Notes: generated from the sequence alone by a model not told the origin. DNA of 64,000 nt from Adlercreutzia rubneri (GCF_009755265.1 NZ_WPOO01000001.1:248001-312000), one strand, 5' to 3'. Shown: positions 12,541 through 21,823, counted from the first letter of the stretch. Numbers and translations: made by a program.

Positions 12541-12561
12541 CCTTGCCGGTCTCTCGGTACC
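12541..12561 (-). promoter_or_regulatory. PyrR-binding motif in carA leader
   Basis: The minus strand reads GGTACCGAGAGACCGGCAAGG. This matches the known PyrR anti-antiterminator core (GAGAGGnnnnnAAGG form) with one change, and is nearly the same as the motif before pyrR at 26096. UMP-bound PyrR would stabilise it and let the terminator at 12475 form. The stretch 12562-12677 shows no gene. Confidence 0.8.
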
Positions 12562-12677
12562 GTCCGTTAAAGGTCGTTTTTGAGCATAAGGCACCTTGCT
12601 AGGTATGCATCTGCACAAAAATAAGCGGCCGAAGACGACAGCCGAATGGCACCGCGAGGACTCCGAAACGTCGTGGC

Positions 12678-14465
12678 CTATGAAGGCCTGCGGTCGACGA
12701 CCACAGCCAGAGATTTTCCGGAGAAGGCGATGCCGTAGCGCAGGCTGCCCGCCGTAGACGGAGCGCCCGCGCCGCCCCTGGCCGTGTCCGCGTCGTAGGC
12801 CCGCGCCTCTATCTGGGCCAGGGCCTCGGTGGCCAGCACCTGAAGGCGGGACGCGTCGGCCCCGTGCTCGAACTTCAGCTCCAGGGTGACCGCCGGTAGC
12901 CCCGCCCGCTCGGGAGCCAGCCGGATGTCGAAGCGCCCGCGCCCCGCCTCGCGATTCGAGGCCGGGTTCCCGTAACCGGGTACCCCGAACAGAAGGCCCA
13001 CCAAAAGCATGTGGTAGCTGTTTTCGCTCGTAAGGTCATAGAAGCTCGCCGAGTTCAGCAGCACGTCCTCCAGCTCCTCGGCGAGCAGGCCGGCGTCCCC
13101 GTCGACAAGCGCGCGGTGAAGGTCGATGAGGCAGTCGCGACCGCCGGCGATCTGCGCGAAACGGTCGATAATCTCGCTACGGTACAACGACGCGATCTCC
13201 AAATTGGGAATGCGCAGCCGCCGCACGACGTCCTTCGAATTGGGCTGCTCCGTATCGTCGGTGGTCAGATAGCCGGCAAGGTACAAAAGCGACCAAAGGG
13301 CCTCGGGGCGGGCATCCAAATCGCCGAACACCACCGACAAATCGAGGGCGGCCTCCACCGACCCGCCCGCCTTAAGCAGCTCGTACACCTTCCGCATCAG
13401 ACGCGCGTCTCCCCCGCGCACCATAGCGGCGATGGGCGCGTTCGAAGACGTGTTGCCCCAATAGGGCGCGCACTCGCAATCGTTGTCGAAGTAGTTGAGC
13501 ACGCTCCAAGGGTTGTACACATCCACCGAGCCGAAGCGGTAGCCGTCGTACCATTGGCGCATCTCGGGGAAGTGAGCGGACTGGCCCAGGTAGTTAGCGA
13601 GCGCGCGCACCTCGTCTTCCGTGAAGCCGTAGCGCTCGTCGTACTTGGCGTTGAGGGAGGTGTTCACCACCAAGTTGTTCAAATCAGAGAAAATGGACTC
13701 TTTCGAGATGCGCTGCACGCCCGTGAGGCACGCGAAGGCCAGGGCCTGCCCTCCGTCCTTCAAGGCCGCCGTAAGCCATCCTTTGAGAAACGAGACCATC
13801 TCGTCGTAGTACCCGTTGTCCCGAGCCGCCATGACCGGCGCGTCGTACTCGTCAATGAGGACGACGGGGCGACGCCCATGGTGCTTGAAAAGCAGACGAG
13901 TGAGGTTTATGAGGGACGACTCGATGTCTCCGTCCGCCGCCTCCCATCCCGCAACACGATCGAAGTAGGCGCGCTCTTGTTCGTTCAGCTCGGCGCTGTC
14001 GGACAAGTATCCGTGACGGATGTATTCCCATACGATCAGCTGGTTCAGGGCGCCCCAAGCATCTTCCCAGCACTGTTTCTTCACCGGATTGAAGCTGATG
14101 TAGATAACGGGATAAGCGCCCTGATGCTCGCGATAGCGACCGTCGTCGGCGTCCCAAATGGAAAGGCCCTCGAAGAGATAGGCGGCGTCCTCGGCGTTCG
14201 GGTCGCTCGCCGGGGGAATCTCGAAGAACGACTTGAGCATGGTCATGTTCAGCGACTTGCCGAAACGGCGCGGGCGGCAGAACAGCGTGACGGCGGCAGA
14301 ACTGTTGAGAACGTCGGCGATGAGCAGAGACTTGTCGATGACCACCGACTCCTGCACTGCTGTGGCGAACCCGTCGCGCCCGATGGGCAGACGCCGACGG
14401 CCGGACAGGTCGGACAGGCGCACGTCGCCCTCGCGATAGATGCCGTTCTCGTAGGTGCCCGTCAT
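12678..14465 (-). CDS. AAA-ATPase-like / DUF1703 PD-(D/E)XK protein
   Basis: 595 aa protein of the AAA-ATPase-like (PF09820) plus DUF1703 (PF08011) type. Seen: an N-terminal block with LPIGRDGFATAVQESVVIDK, a Walker-A variant FCRPRRFGKSLNMTML, a Walker-B-like VVLIDEYDAPVMAA, and a C-terminal nuclease-like segment (GRGRFDIRLAPERAGLPAV then TLELKF) with the D...E-x-K pattern. Such proteins are common as multiple paralogues in gut anaerobes; the function is unproven and a mobile-element or defence role is only a suggestion. ATG chosen at 14465, with AAGGAG upstream. Unrelated to its neighbours, so probably acquired. Confidence 0.85.
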   Translation of the reverse strand: MTGTYENGIYREGDVRLSDLSGRRRLPIGRDGFATAVQESVVIDKSLLIADVLNSSAAVTLFCRPRRFGKSLNMTMLKSFFEIPPASDPNAEDAAYLFEGLSIWDADDGRYREHQGAYPVIYISFNPVKKQCWEDAWGALNQLIVWEYIRHGYLSDSAELNEQERAYFDRVAGWEAADGDIESSLINLTRLLFKHHGRRPVVLIDEYDAPVMAARDNGYYDEMVSFLKGWLTAALKDGGQALAFACLTGVQRISKESIFSDLNNLVVNTSLNAKYDERYGFTEDEVRALANYLGQSAHFPEMRQWYDGYRFGSVDVYNPWSVLNYFDNDCECAPYWGNTSSNAPIAAMVRGGDARLMRKVYELLKAGGSVEAALDLSVVFGDLDARPEALWSLLYLAGYLTTDDTEQPNSKDVVRRLRIPNLEIASLYRSEIIDRFAQIAGGRDCLIDLHRALVDGDAGLLAEELEDVLLNSASFYDLTSENSYHMLLVGLLFGVPGYGNPASNREAGRGRFDIRLAPERAGLPAVTLELKFEHGADASRLQVLATEALAQIEARAYDADTARGGAGAPSTAGSLRYGIAFSGKSLAVVVDRRPS

Positions 14466-14564
14466 GGTGCGGCCTTTCTCCTTCGTAGCGTTTCCCCGAT
14501 TATAAACGAAGGGCCGCTGCATGCGGCCCTTCGCGGGGAATTGTGCGTCGATGCCGCAGAACCA

Positions 14565-16205
14565 TCAAGTGTAGCAAGGCTCGGTATCCGGATAGAGCGT
14601 TACATCGACGCCGTGCTCCGGAGCCGGCGCGATGCCCGCGACCTTACCATTCTCGGCGTAGGCCACAAGGCCCCCTTCCCTTTCCCCGAGAAGCCAGTAC
14701 CCATCCTGCAGGTAACGCCCGTCGAAATCTGCGGAAAGGTCAGCCCCCGAGGCGGCCAGCGTAGCGGCGTCAGCGACGATGGCGCCTTGCAAGTCCATCA
14801 GACAGCTGTACGCATCGGACGATCCGTCACCCTCGGCGCCGTAGCCCTCGATCAGACGCTCCTTCGAGTCCGCGGTGACGTAGACGAGGCCGTCGGCGGC
14901 AGTGAAGCTCAGCGAACCCTCGGCCAAAGGAACGATCCACTTCTTGGCGGAAACGCTGTACAGCCCCACGAGATTCTTGTTGGCGCCTCCGTGGGGGTTC
15001 ACCTTCTCGGCGCGCACGCACACCACGCCGCCCGACGAAACCTGGTCGCCCGTGAAAGCCGCGCCGTCGATGTCGCCCTCCACATTGAACGAGGCGATGT
15101 CCAACAGCACGTTGCTCGCGTAGTCCGTCACCACGGTACCAGAATCGTCGGGAATGACGCAGCCGCCGCCGATCGAAGTCGGGTAGCCCTCGGCCTGGTA
15201 GAGGACGTTGCCGTCAACATCGAGGAACATGGCTCCGTCGATGCCCTGCAGTGCGAGGACGCCGTCTCGATAGCAGTCGGGGGCATTCATCATGGCGAGG
15301 TTGTAGGTGAATTCCCGGCCGGCCGCGCCCTCGTCGGCGAACTGGAAGGCCTCTGCGTCGCCGACGGTGAACACGACCTTCCCCTGCTCGTCCAGGACGA
15401 CGACGGCTCCGTAGCTGCCGCCGCTCCACTCGATGAAGAGAACGAGTCGTCCGTCGGCGTAAGTGGGAGAGTTGGTCACCGATGCATCCTGTAGATTGCC
15501 CTGGAAAGTGTATCCGTAGCCGTGGACGAGATCGGTAAGGTCGACGACCAGGGCGCCCGTATCGTCCACCAGGCCATAGTGGATCATTTCGTCGAACTCG
15601 GTGTCCCATTCCTCGTCGTACTCGCTCGTCTCCCACGTGACGAGCACCTTGCCCTCCGAGAAGCCGCCCATGGGCCTCATGTCGGGGTTCTCGAAGACGA
15701 CCTCGTTGCCCTCGAGATCGGTGAGGCACACGTCGTAAGTGCCGCTTGGATGGAAGTTGGTGCTCGAGATGAAGTAGCGGTTCGGAATAGCGAGCGCCGG
15801 CTCGGCCGCGGGATCGGCCGTGGGATCCGACTCGGGCTCGGGCGCGGGTTCAGGCGCAGGCTGCGGGTCTGACGCCTGCACGGACCCGAGCTCCGGCTCC
15901 GGGGCGGGCGCGGCGAACGGGTTCGCCACCGCGATGCCCACCGCCGCCAACGCCACCACGACCGTCGCGGCTATGCCGACAACAAGACCGGTGCGCTTCT
16001 TCTTGGAAGGGGCCGGCGAAGGGCCGGCAGCAGCAGCCGCTCCCTGGGTCGCGCCGCCATGGGCGGGAGCGTCCCCGGCGTCCGCGCCGCCCGCGGACGC
16101 ACCCTCTGCCGGAACCTCCGGCGCCAGGGCGCCCATCGGAGCGCCGCACTTTGTGCAGAACTTGGAACCGTCCAGCATCTGGTTGCCGCAATTGGTGCAG
16201 AACAT
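14565..16205 (-). CDS. Zinc-ribbon membrane protein with WG-like extracellular repeats
   Basis: 546 aa, function unknown. Seen: an N-terminal zinc ribbon (CTNCGNQMLDGSKFCTKCG, two C-x2-C pairs), a Pro/Ala/Gly-rich linker, a KKKR stop-transfer and one transmembrane segment at about residues 73-95, then a long Pro/Glu-rich spacer and about 400 residues of beta-rich sequence (LTDLEGNEVVFENPD, VVLDEQGKVVFTVGD, FLDVDGNVLYQAEG). These repeats resemble WG/KWG-type propeller repeats, so the large domain is probably extracellular. It starts 2 bases after the small gene at 16208 and shares the zinc-ribbon-TM plan with the broken gene at 16518. Confidence 0.75.
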   Translation of the reverse strand: MFCTNCGNQMLDGSKFCTKCGAPMGALAPEVPAEGASAGGADAGDAPAHGGATQGAAAAAGPSPAPSKKKRTGLVVGIAATVVVALAAVGIAVANPFAAPAPEPELGSVQASDPQPAPEPAPEPESDPTADPAAEPALAIPNRYFISSTNFHPSGTYDVCLTDLEGNEVVFENPDMRPMGGFSEGKVLVTWETSEYDEEWDTEFDEMIHYGLVDDTGALVVDLTDLVHGYGYTFQGNLQDASVTNSPTYADGRLVLFIEWSGGSYGAVVVLDEQGKVVFTVGDAEAFQFADEGAAGREFTYNLAMMNAPDCYRDGVLALQGIDGAMFLDVDGNVLYQAEGYPTSIGGGCVIPDDSGTVVTDYASNVLLDIASFNVEGDIDGAAFTGDQVSSGGVVCVRAEKVNPHGGANKNLVGLYSVSAKKWIVPLAEGSLSFTAADGLVYVTADSKERLIEGYGAEGDGSSDAYSCLMDLQGAIVADAATLAASGADLSADFDGRYLQDGYWLLGEREGGLVAYAENGKVAGIAPAPEHGVDVTLYPDTEPCYT

Positions 16206-16207
16206 GG

Positions 16208-16390
16208 CTACTCCCCGTCCTTCTCGTTCGCCGCGGCCTCGTACAGGCTCGTCCCCAGCTGGGCGGCCAGCCCCTGGCGCTGCTTGTTTAGCTCGCCGAT
16301 GCGGGCGTTCAGCTTGATCTTGTCGGCGCCGCGCCCCGCGGCCGCCGTCCTCCGGTTCACCGCCGAGGTCACATTGTCCAGAAATCCCAT
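16208..16390 (-). CDS. Small coiled-coil-like protein
   Basis: 60 aa, unknown function. The sequence begins MGFLDNVTSAVNRRTAAAGR and continues as a charged helix (KIKLNARIGELNKQRQGLAA) with an acidic tail. Short proteins of this type are often encoded beside zinc-ribbon membrane proteins. I chose the ATG at 16390 because AAAGGAAAGGATTCGC lies upstream. The longer open frame covering it (to 17716) exists only because the upstream gene has a frameshift and then reads into this one. Confidence 0.7.
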   Translation of the reverse strand: MGFLDNVTSAVNRRTAAAGRGADKIKLNARIGELNKQRQGLAAQLGTSLYEAAANEKDGE

Positions 16391-16517
16391 GCGAATCCTT
16401 TCCTTTCCCACCGGCCCACCGATGATTCCAGCTTCGATAAGAAACGCGCTGCTCATTGGAAGCCCTTTCCGCCTGTTCGCGTCACGTGCGTGCAGGTTCT
16501 TGGATACTTGGATGGGC

Positions 16518-17716
16518 TTAAATGCAAAAGCCAGGAACCATGTAATTTGCGCAGCTAGCACCGTCGGATCCCGAAGGTGTATATCCGTGTTGGTCGACAC
16601 GCAGAAAGCAGTACCCGTCGCGTGGCTCCGAGGTACGTAGCCACCAGAAAGCGTACGTGTCTGTGCGCGTCTTAACGAGGCAGGCATTTTCGCTGTTTCC
16701 CATGCCCACGCCCATGTCGCAGAAAAGCCCGTATTGCGATCCCGCTGCATCCAGAACGTCCACATAGCCCTCCTCAAAAGGCCATAGCCCTCCCCTGTAC
16801 GACCTGCGGGGACGGCACCTGCAAGCTCTGATAGCGAAAATAACCAAAGGGCATCGGATGTTGTCGTTACCGCAGATACTGCATCCGTCTCGCCCACGTT
16901 GTTGGAGAGCTTATCGACTGGCACGATAACAGCGTCCAGATCCTGGGGCAGCTGGGTTCGCCAGTCGCCGTTGAGATAGGCGCGCATCTGGGAGGCCTCC
17001 CAACCGCCGGCATTGGTGTCGGTCGAGTTCATGGGCGCCTCGCCTACACAATCCCCGAAGATGAACGTGATGCCGGCCTTGCCGCCCGCGGTCTTGTCGT
17101 CGTGGGCGAACCCGACGATCTGCACGGTGGTCTGGGTGCCGTCGGCCAGCGCCACCGACTTCACCTGGGTGCCGTCCAGCTTGCCCTCGGGCGTGCACAG
17201 GTTGTATTTCTTCGCCACCTCGATGGCCGCCGCCTCGTCGCCGGCCGCGCCGATCTCGGCCGAGATCCGGGAAAGCTCGTCCCACGTGTAGGCCTCCACC
17301 GCCGACTTCACCGCCGCGCCGGTCGCATCCTGGGAGCCGCCCTGGGCGTCGCCCGCGCTCTCGTTAGCATCGGCGCTCTGGCCGTCGGCCGCGTTCGCGC
17401 CCTGCGCCTCGTCCGCGCCCTGGCTCGCGGCGGGAACCTCCACCGCCTCCTTGGGCTGCACGCCTGCGAGCCCGAACCAGTTCGTCGCGAACCCGGCGAC
17501 GAGCACCAACGCAACCACGACAACGGCCGCGATGGCGCCGATCTTGGCGCCGTTCCTCTTGGGCGTCGGCGCCCCGGCCCCCGCGCTGCCTGAAGCCGCG
17601 CCCTGCGCGCCCCCGACCGGGGCCGAACCGCCCGCCTGAGCGCCCACCGGCGCCCCGCACTTCCCGCAGAAGGCCGACCCCTCCGCGATCTCATTCCCGC
17701 ACTTAGGACAGAACAT
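16518..17716 (-). pseudogene. Zinc-ribbon / DUF6273-like membrane protein, frameshifted
   Basis: Starts with a zinc ribbon (CPKCGNEIAEGSAFCGKCG), then a Gly/Ala linker, one transmembrane segment (about residues 56-78), an Ala/Gln-rich spacer, a region YTWDELSRISAEI, and a DUF6273-like domain (AYLNGDWRTQLPQDLD). In the starting frame the domain turns into basic nonsense after GEGYG near 16781; the other frame supplies the correct ending, PFEEGYVDVLDAAGSQYG through WWLRTSEPRDGYCFLRV to NYMVPGFCI and a stop at 16518. One missing base near 16780-16784 explains both halves. It could be a real mutation or a sequencing error. AAGGAAGG precedes the ATG. Confidence 0.8.
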
Positions 17717-18136
17717 ACGTGCCTACCTTCCTTTCTCGGATATCTGCTTCAGTCCATCAGATCGATAAAGTCGTGGAAAGCCCGCTCATGGCCCCTTCCC
17801 GCTCCAAAGCGCAAAAGAACCCAAGAACCCTTGGGCCTCGAAGCTCTCTATTCGGTTGTATCTACTCGGTTGCTGCGGGAACGCGTCCCGCGGGAATGCT
17901 ACGCTAGCGCGCGAAGGTTCGGGCCGACTTAGCGGTGAGACCCCCCAGGCACGTATATGTGCGCTTCGTTAACAGCATGTCGGCAAGTTTAGCACAGCTT
18001 GGCGACGCCATCAGGAATTTTTCGCTAACGGAATGCGCGACAAGCCTATGTCCACAGCAGAGCACCGCCTGCTGCCCCCCATTTCAGACGCATGCCCTCT
18101 TGTGGTAACATTGGGGCTACAACAAGGAGGTGCATC
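17717..18136. other. Divergent intergenic region, no gene seen
   Basis: 420 bases between the minus-strand zinc-ribbon cluster and the plus-strand toxin-antitoxin pair. It must hold both promoters. Besides the inverted repeat at 18099 I see only a short GCGGGA/TCCCGC hairpin near 17875-17891. No open frame with a ribosome binding site was recognised. Confidence 0.5.
18099..18126. promoter_or_regulatory. Candidate toxin-antitoxin operator
   Basis: Inverted repeat CTTGTGGTA / TACAACAAG (one mismatch) separated by 10 bases, ending in the ribosome binding site of the antitoxin gene. RelB-type antitoxins usually bind such a site to repress their own operon; that this is the site is inferred. Confidence 0.45.
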
Positions 18137-18427
18137 ATGCCAACTGCAACGAAGGACGCCGAGATAAAGTTCCGCACGAGCGACGAGCTGAAGCGGCAGA
18201 CCCGGCGCGTCTACGACCGATGGGGTCTCACCTTAAGCGAGGCCTTCAACCTCTTCATGCGCAAGTCCGTCGAGGTGGGCGGCCTCCCCTTCGACCTGCG
18301 CCCCGAGCCTTCCCCCGTCCTGACGGGCCGGGAGACGCTGCGCCCGGATCCCGCCACGGGCGTCACCGTCCTTCCGGCCTGGATGGACGCCCCAGAGGAC
18401 GAGGGGCTCTACGATGACCTCGTGTGA
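18137..18427 (+). CDS. RelB/DinJ-family antitoxin
   Basis: 96 aa ribbon-helix-helix antitoxin. Seen: DAEIKFRTSDELKRQTRRVY followed by LTLSEAFNLFMRKSVEVGGLPF, the typical RelB/DinJ DNA-binding fold, and an acidic C-terminal part that would contact the toxin (MDAPEDEGLYDDL). ATG chosen at 18137 with AAGGAGG just upstream; an upstream ATG at 18092 has none. It overlaps the toxin gene by 14 bases. RelB-type antitoxins more often pair with RelE/YafQ, so pairing with a MazF-like toxin is a mixed arrangement. Confidence 0.85.
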   Translation: MPTATKDAEIKFRTSDELKRQTRRVYDRWGLTLSEAFNLFMRKSVEVGGLPFDLRPEPSPVLTGRETLRPDPATGVTVLPAWMDAPEDEGLYDDLV

Positions 18428-18839
18428 TCCCGCGCCGCGCGACATCTGGCTCGCCTACGACGAGTTCGCCGACCACGAAGGCGTGGGCAAGGTGCGACCC
18501 GTTGTCATCTTGGACGCTTCGGGAAAGGCGAGCGTCATTACCGCGAAGGTAACGACGTCGGCAAACTACGGACTGTCCGATTTCGTCGAGATCTCCGACT
18601 GGGAATCCTGCGGACTCCGTCGGCCCTCCTGGGTGCAAGTCGAGCCCCTTGTGGAGGTGCGTCGCGACAAGCTTTTGAGGGACGAACCGCTCGGGCAACT
18701 GTCCCTTTCGACCTACGAGCTTGTTTGTGCTGCGCTGGGTTCGGTCAATCAGCATCCCTTACCAGAACCTGATAAACCTCTACCTGGTGCAATGCGCCGA
18801 GGAGAAGAAGGTTCTCGCGTTCGCCTAGGACACGCATAG
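18414..18839 (+). CDS. MazF/PemK-like toxin
   Basis: 141 aa, likely ribosome-independent mRNA interferase. Seen: RDIWLAYDEFADHEGVGKVR then PVVILD near the N-terminus, the MazF/PemK beta-barrel start, and VTTSANYGLSDFVEISDWES. The last 30 or so residues (PLPEPDKPLPGAMRRGEEG onward) go beyond the usual length of about 110 and look like a read-through tail. GAGGGG lies upstream of the ATG inside the antitoxin gene. Toxicity is inferred from family and context. Confidence 0.78.
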   Translation: MTSCDPAPRDIWLAYDEFADHEGVGKVRPVVILDASGKASVITAKVTTSANYGLSDFVEISDWESCGLRRPSWVQVEPLVEVRRDKLLRDEPLGQLSLSTYELVCAALGSVNQHPLPEPDKPLPGAMRRGEEGSRVRLGHA

Positions 18840-18885
18840 AGAGCACGCCGGAAAGTTCGCCCGAAGCTCCAGAGCATCCAACGGT

Positions 18886-19809
18886 TTATTCCTCCCCTGC
18901 CAGGCGGTAACTCACAAGACTGGGGCGGCCGGTCCAGGGGTCGGGGGCGATGAGGGCGTCCAGGCCGAAGACCTCGCGTAGGAGGGCCGGGGTCATCACC
19001 TCGGCCGGCGTGCCCGCGCCGCGGATGGCGCCGGATTTCAGGGCGATCATCCAGTCGGAGAAGCGGGCGGCCAGGTTCAGCTCGTGGATGACGAGCGCGA
19101 TGGTCTTGCCCTGGTCGCGGTTGAGCGTCTGCAGAAGCTCCAGCACCTCCAGTTGGTGGGCCATGTCCAGGTAGGTGGTGGGCTCGTCCAGAAGGATGAG
19201 GCCCGTGTCCTGGGCGAGCGCCATGGCGATCCAGGCCCGCTGGCGCTGGCCGCCGGAAAGCGCGTCGATGGGGCGCTCGGCCAGGCCGTCCAAGTGCGTG
19301 ATGGAAAGGGCCCAGTCGATGATGCGCCGATCATCGTCGGTCAGGCGTCCGAAGCCCCTCTGGTGCGGGTAGCGGCCAAGGGCTACCAGCTCGCCCACGG
19401 TGAGCCCAGCCGGCGCCTGGGGCGATTGCGGCAGAAGCGCCATCTGGCGGGCGACCTCGGCCGTGGGCATGGTGGCGATGGCCGTCCCGTTTAAGTACAC
19501 TGCCCCGCCGCGCAGGGGCATGGTGCGCGAGAGCGCCTTTAGAAGCGTGGATTTCCCGCAGCCGTTCGGGCCGATGATGGAGGTGATCTCTCCCGCGGGC
19601 ACGGCCACGTCCATGGGCTTGATGATGACACGGTCGCCGTAGCCCACCGACACGGCCTCGCCGCGCAGGGCCGCGTCCGAGAAGCGCTCGCAGGTGCGGT
19701 CGCAGGTCTCGCAGAGCAAGGGCTCGCCGCCGATTTCGAATGCCCCGGAAGCGCCTTCGCGGGGGGAATCGCGGAAATCCGCTGCGTTCGGCTTCTTCAC
19801 AAGCGTCAC
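18886..19809 (-). CDS. Iron-siderophore/heme-type ABC transporter ATPase
   Basis: 307 aa FecE/FhuC-type ATPase powering the two permeases upstream. Seen: Walker A GPNGCGKST, Q-loop LLPQSPQAPAG, signature LSGGQRQRAWIAMALAQD, Walker B LILLDEPT and the switch His in VIHELNLAARF. Unusual: a roughly 45-residue N-terminal extension with three close cysteines (LCETCDRTCERF) before the ATPase domain begins. Starts with GTG at 19809; a second GTG three codons later has better spacing from AGGAG. Six bases after the permease gene. Confidence 0.9.
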   Translation of the reverse strand: MTLVKKPNAADFRDSPREGASGAFEIGGEPLLCETCDRTCERFSDAALRGEAVSVGYGDRVIIKPMDVAVPAGEITSIIGPNGCGKSTLLKALSRTMPLRGGAVYLNGTAIATMPTAEVARQMALLPQSPQAPAGLTVGELVALGRYPHQRGFGRLTDDDRRIIDWALSITHLDGLAERPIDALSGGQRQRAWIAMALAQDTGLILLDEPTTYLDMAHQLEVLELLQTLNRDQGKTIALVIHELNLAARFSDWMIALKSGAIRGAGTPAEVMTPALLREVFGLDALIAPDPWTGRPSLVSYRLAGEE

Positions 19810-19815
19810 CTTCTC

Positions 19816-20820
19816 CTAGGATCTCGCCAACAGGTACAGGAAATAGGGCGCGCCGATGACGGCCGCCACGATGCCGACGGGAATCTCGTTGGGGGCGAGC
19901 AGCGTGCGCGAGATGATGTCGGCCAGGAGCATGAGCACCGCGCCCACGAGCACGCATGCCGGCACGAGCGTCCGGAAGTTCGGCCCCACGAGGCGCCGCG
20001 CCATATGCGGGCACACGAGCCCCACGAAGGTGAGGCCGCCGCCCACGGCGCAGGCGAGCCCCGATGCCCCCACGGCAACGGCGGTGAGGGCAGCGCGGGC
20101 CCGGGGCACGTTCACGCCGAGTCCCGTGGCCGCTGCCTCGCCGAGTCCCAGCACGTTCAGTGTGCGCGAGGCGTAGAGGGCGCCGGCCGTGAGCAGTGCC
20201 AGCCCCACGGCGAGGATGGCCACATTCTCCCAACTGGCACCCCAGATGCTGCCGGCGATCCAGTTCTGCACGAAGGCGTAGTCGCCGTCGGACATGCGCA
20301 GCATGAGCAGCGACGTCGCGCTGGAGAGCCCCGTGGCCAAAGCGACGCCGATGAGCAGCAGCCGGCGCGGGCTGGAGGCGCCGCGCACCACCGACAGCCT
20401 CCAGCCGAGGAAGGCCACCGCCGCCGAGCCCGCGAAGGCGAGCAGGGGCAGGGCCACGGCGGAGGGAACAAGCCCCGCGGGCACGAAGACGACGAAGGCG
20501 GCCACGAGCAGCCCCGCGCCGGCATTGATGCCGAGCACGCCCGGGTCGGCCATGTCGTTGCGGGAGACGCCCTGCAGAAGGCACCCGGAAAGCGACAGCC
20601 CCACGCCCACCAGAAGAGAGGTGAGCACCCGGGGCAGCCGCAGGTCCACCAGCGTGTAGGTGAGGCTCCGGCTCGCCGTGCCGGAGAGGATCTGTCCCAG
20701 CTCTTCCAAGGAAATACTGCGGTAGCCGGCGTTGATGTCGCACCACAGGGCCAAAAGCGCCAACACGGCGAGGATCGCCAGCACCGCGCCCGTGCGCAGC
20801 CGTTTCTTTCGCTCAGTCAA
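19816..20820 (-). CDS. FecCD-family ABC permease (second)
   Basis: 334 aa membrane permease of the BtuC/FecCD family. About ten hydrophobic helices; family motifs include DLRLPRVLTSLLVGVGLSLS, LLQGVSRNDMADPGVLGINA and VGLVCPHMARRLVG. TTG start with GGAGG 10 bases upstream, overlapping the end of the first permease by 8 bases. It probably forms a heterodimer with the gene at 20813. Confidence 0.9.
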   Translation of the reverse strand: MTERKKRLRTGAVLAILAVLALLALWCDINAGYRSISLEELGQILSGTASRSLTYTLVDLRLPRVLTSLLVGVGLSLSGCLLQGVSRNDMADPGVLGINAGAGLLVAAFVVFVPAGLVPSAVALPLLAFAGSAAVAFLGWRLSVVRGASSPRRLLLIGVALATGLSSATSLLMLRMSDGDYAFVQNWIAGSIWGASWENVAILAVGLALLTAGALYASRTLNVLGLGEAAATGLGVNVPRARAALTAVAVGASGLACAVGGGLTFVGLVCPHMARRLVGPNFRTLVPACVLVGAVLMLLADIISRTLLAPNEIPVGIVAAVIGAPYFLYLLARS

Positions 20821-21811
20821 GGCCGGTCGCCTCCCTCCGCGCGCACCAAATGAAGAACGGCACGCCGACGATGGCGAAGATGGCGCCGATGGGAATCTCG
20901 CTCGGCGCCATGAGCGTGCGGGCGAGCACGTCGGCCAGCAGCATGAACAGGGCCCCTCCCACCATGGAGGCGGGGATGACGGCCCGGTAGTCCGATCCCA
21001 CGAAGCGGCGCACCATGTGCGGCACCATGAGGCCCACGAAGGCCACCGGCCCGGCCAGGGCCACGGCCGCTCCCGCCAGGACGAGCACCACGAGCAAGCA
21101 CAGCGTGCGGGATTTCCCCACGTTCACGCCGAGCCCCGAGGCGGCCTCCTCGCCCAGCGAGAGCACCGTCACCCGCCGCGCCAGCGCCCAGGAGGCCGCC
21201 AGCGCCGCCACGATGAACGGAGCGGTCATGGCCAGTGTGTCGGCGCGGATGCCGGCCACGCCGCCGGCGGTCCAGAAGGTGAGCGAGTAGCCGATATTGA
21301 AGAAGATGGCCACGCCCTGGGCGAGCGCCGTGAGGAAGAGCCCCACTGCGCAGCCCGCCAGCACCAGCAGGACGGGATCCATGTTGCGCCGGCGGAAGCT
21401 CACGGCCCCGAAGACCACGGCCAGGGCGAAGGCGGCGCCTACAAACGAGCACCCCACCACCCCAGCGAAGCTCATACCCGGCAGTAGCGCCAGGCACAGC
21501 GCCAGCGCGAAGGCGGCCCCGGCGTTGATGCCCAGAAGCCCCGAGTCGGCCAGGGGGTTGCGGGTCACGCCCTGCATGACGGCGCCGGCCACGGCGAAGG
21601 CCGCCCCCACGAGGATGCAGCCCACCGTACGGGGCCCGCGCAGCTCAAGGATGGCCACGTGCTCCTGATTCGCCATATCCGGCGAGAAGAGCGCCCCCAG
21701 CACCTGGTCGGGCGGAATGGGGGTGCTGCCGAAGAACAGGGAGAGCCCCGCGGCCAGCGCGACCGCGACGACTCCCCCGATCAGGAAGATCGATGTCCTG
21801 AGGCGCGACAC
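20813..21811 (-). CDS. FecCD-family ABC permease (first)
   Basis: 332 aa permease, paralogue of its neighbour. Motifs: ELRGPRTVGCILVGAAFAVA, MQGVTRNPLADSGLLGINAG and VGLMVPHMVRRFVGSDY. GTG start 12 bases after the binding-protein stop with AGGGA upstream. About ten transmembrane segments are apparent. Substrate is probably a ferric siderophore or heme; cobalamin is less likely because no cobalamin riboswitch is seen upstream. Confidence 0.9.
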   Translation of the reverse strand: MSRLRTSIFLIGGVVAVALAAGLSLFFGSTPIPPDQVLGALFSPDMANQEHVAILELRGPRTVGCILVGAAFAVAGAVMQGVTRNPLADSGLLGINAGAAFALALCLALLPGMSFAGVVGCSFVGAAFALAVVFGAVSFRRRNMDPVLLVLAGCAVGLFLTALAQGVAIFFNIGYSLTFWTAGGVAGIRADTLAMTAPFIVAALAASWALARRVTVLSLGEEAASGLGVNVGKSRTLCLLVVLVLAGAAVALAGPVAFVGLMVPHMVRRFVGSDYRAVIPASMVGGALFMLLADVLARTLMAPSEIPIGAIFAIVGVPFFIWCARREATGLD

Positions 21812-21823
21812 GAAGCGTCCCTG

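Noticed and set aside
16391..16517. Genuine 502-residue fusion protein 16208-17716
   Set aside because: The stretch after the break is out-of-frame sequence with no domain, while the other frame restores the expected domain end; the downstream gene has its own ribosome binding site.
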